A DNA stretch of 6,318 nucleotides from GCA-003244245 sp035463315. GTDB taxonomy: Bacteria; Actinomycetota; Actinomycetes; Mycobacteriales; Pseudonocardiaceae. Below, in pieces: positions 5,184 through 6,318 of the stretch. The stretch covers positions 1 through 6,318 of the forward strand of contig DATHTJ010000354.1 of assembly GCA_035463315.1 (NCBI GenBank), given 5' to 3'. Position numbers and translations under genes: made by a program. The notes beneath the pieces were generated by a model. The model had not been told where the DNA came from, ran no database searches, and was given only the letters and a program-made list of their open reading frames with translations. Position 1 is the first letter of the stretch. Each line of letters opens with the position of its first letter.

Positions 5184-5255
5184 TTGTCGCGTTCTGGATG
5201 CAGAACGCTGCTATTCGGCCCCAGATAAGCGCGTTCTGCATCCAGAACGCGGCAG
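5184..5255. repeat. Nested palindromic element between ilvN and ilvC
   Basis: Two 20-bp units lie 22 bp apart: 5189-5208 (arms GCGTTCTG and CAGAACGC around GATG) and 5231-5250 (the same arms around CATC). Each is a hairpin of 8 bp with a 4-base loop, and each is the exact reverse complement of the other. They can therefore also pair as one 20-bp stem, extended outwards to about 5184-5188/5251-5255 with two G-U pairs and inwards by GCT/AGC. No T tract follows, so it is not a classic terminator. It fills most of the gap and ends about eight bases before the ilvC ribosome binding site. It resembles a small dispersed intergenic repeat or an mRNA processing/stability hairpin; I cannot name the family. 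Confidence 0.85.
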
Positions 5256-5263
5256 AGCCCCAG

Positions 5264-5268
5264 AGGAG
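5264..5268 (+). promoter_or_regulatory. ilvC ribosome binding site
   Basis: AGGAG at 5264-5268 lies six bases before ATG 5275, and it fixes the ilvC start. It begins only 8 bases after the outermost possible pair of the palindromic element, so folding of that element could influence ribosome access. Confidence 0.75.
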
Positions 5269-5274
5269 CCCACG

Positions 5275-6288
5275 ATGAGTGCAGAGATCTTTTATGATGA
5301 TGACGCTGATCTGTCGATTATTGGCGGGCGGCGGGTGGCGGTGATCGGGTATGGGAGTCAGGGGCACGCGCATGCGTTGAGCTTGCGCGATTCCGGGGTC
5401 GACGTCCGCGTCGGACTGCCGGAGGAGTCCCAGTCGCGCCCGAAGGCGGCCGATGAGGGCCTGCGGGTGGAGACGACGGCGCAGGCGGCAGCCGAGGCCG
5501 ACGTCATCATGATGCTGGCGCCGGACACCAAGCAGCGCGCCATCTACGCCCAGGACATCGCGCCGAACCTGAGCTCGGGCGACGCATTGTTCTTCGGGCA
5601 CGGTTTCAACATCCGGTACGACCTGATCAAGCCGCCGTCCGATGTGGATGTCGCGATGGTGGCGCCCAAGGGGCCCGGGCACCTGGTACGCCGGCAGTTC
5701 GTCGACGGCAAGGGGGTGCCGTGCCTGATCGCGGTTGAGCAGGACCCCACCGGCGGCGCCCAGGCGCTGGCGCTGTCCTATGCCAAGGCGATCGGCGGCA
5801 CCCAGGCCGGGGTGATCAAGACCACCTTCACCGAGGAGACCGAGACCGATCTGTTCGGTGAGCAGACCGTGCTCTGTGGCGGGATCACCTCGCTGATACA
5901 GGCCGGGTTCGAGGTTCTCACCGAGGCCGGCTACGCGCCCGAGGTGGCGTATTTCGAATGCCTGCACGAGGTCAAGCTCATCGTCGACCTGATATACGAG
6001 GGCGGGATCTCCCGGATGCGGTACTCGATCTCCGACACCGCCGAGTACGGGGACCTCACCCGCGGGCCGCGAGTGATCACGCCGGAGGTCAAGGACGAGA
6101 TGCGCCGGATCCTCACCGAGATCCAGGACGGCACCTTCGCCCACGAGTGGGTCGCCGAAGACGACAACGGCCGGCCGAACTTCGCCAAACTGCGCGCCGA
6201 GGGGGAGCAGCATCCCATCGAGCAGGTCGGCGCTCGGTTGCGTGGGCTGATGTCCTGGGTGGACCGCCCGCTCACCGACACCGCCTGA
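5275..6288 (+). CDS. ilvC: Ketol-acid reductoisomerase, class I (NADP-dependent)
   Basis: It converts 2-acetolactate (or 2-aceto-2-hydroxybutyrate) from IlvBN into the dihydroxy acid by a Mg2+-dependent alkyl shift and NADPH reduction, the second step of Val/Ile/Leu synthesis. The 337 residues match the short class I type. The Rossmann domain has GYGSQGHAHALSLRDSG (25-41), and SRPK (54-57) lies in the loop that usually selects NADPH. FFGHGFNI holds H109. APKGPGHLVRR (130-140) precedes the knotted helical domain, whose metal ligands are visible as D192 and E196 in TDLFGEQ and as E228 and E232 in FECLHE; S253 in SISDTAE would bind substrate. A strong AGGAG supports the start. The first dozen or so codons are notably AT-richer than the rest, which may keep the start unstructured after the upstream hairpin. 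Thirty bases after the stop remain, with nothing recognisable. Confidence 0.97.
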   Translation: MSAEIFYDDDADLSIIGGRRVAVIGYGSQGHAHALSLRDSGVDVRVGLPEESQSRPKAADEGLRVETTAQAAAEADVIMMLAPDTKQRAIYAQDIAPNLSSGDALFFGHGFNIRYDLIKPPSDVDVAMVAPKGPGHLVRRQFVDGKGVPCLIAVEQDPTGGAQALALSYAKAIGGTQAGVIKTTFTEETETDLFGEQTVLCGGITSLIQAGFEVLTEAGYAPEVAYFECLHEVKLIVDLIYEGGISRMRYSISDTAEYGDLTRGPRVITPEVKDEMRRILTEIQDGTFAHEWVAEDDNGRPNFAKLRAEGEQHPIEQVGARLRGLMSWVDRPLTDTA

Positions 6289-6318
6289 AGATCGGGCGTT
6301 GCCCGGGGTCCGTGCCGG

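Noticed and set aside
5189..5250. The palindromic element as a rho-independent terminator after ilvN
   Set aside because: No T tract follows either hairpin on either strand, and ilvC follows within 25 bases in the same direction.
5164..6213. A 349-codon minus-strand open frame opposite ilvC
   Set aside because: It is an antisense shadow of ilvC. Its C-terminal repeated peptide is only the translation of the palindromic element.

Overview
This window is high-GC DNA from an actinobacterium, most likely of the mycobacterial/pseudonocardial lineage. Three things point there: the close resemblance of the ilvB, ilvN and ilvC products to mycobacterial proteins, a Cfp6-like PH-domain gene lying divergently upstream of ilvB (the arrangement known from Mycobacterium tuberculosis), and two likely leaderless starts. 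I could not run any search, so genus is not assigned.

Left part (1-1848, minus strand): a GTG-started FAD-dependent oxidoreductase runs off the left edge. It is preceded by a 75-bp gap and then a small membrane-anchored Cfp6-like PH-domain protein. Middle (1849-2573): a 93-bp divergent intergenic region, then a two-gene VapBC-type toxin-antitoxin module on the plus strand (RHH antitoxin and PIN-domain toxin, ATGA overlap). It sits between the cfp6-like gene and the ilv operon.

Right part (2574-6318, plus strand): the branched-chain amino acid operon ilvB-ilvN-ilvC. A sigma-70-like promoter at 2661-2690 is placed so that transcription would start at, or next to, the ATG of a 14-codon leader peptide, half of whose residues are Leu, Ile or Val. 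A GC-rich stem follows, then a rho-independent terminator, then ilvB. This is a typical transcription attenuator. ilvB and ilvN overlap (TGATG) and encode the catalytic and valine-sensing regulatory subunits of acetohydroxyacid synthase. ilvC encodes ketol-acid reductoisomerase, which uses the synthase product.

The least explained structure is the 107-bp ilvN-ilvC gap. It carries two 20-bp near-palindromes that are exact reverse complements of each other, so they can form two small hairpins or one long one just before the ilvC ribosome binding site. The core genes are ordinary; the regulatory DNA between them is the part worth a second look.
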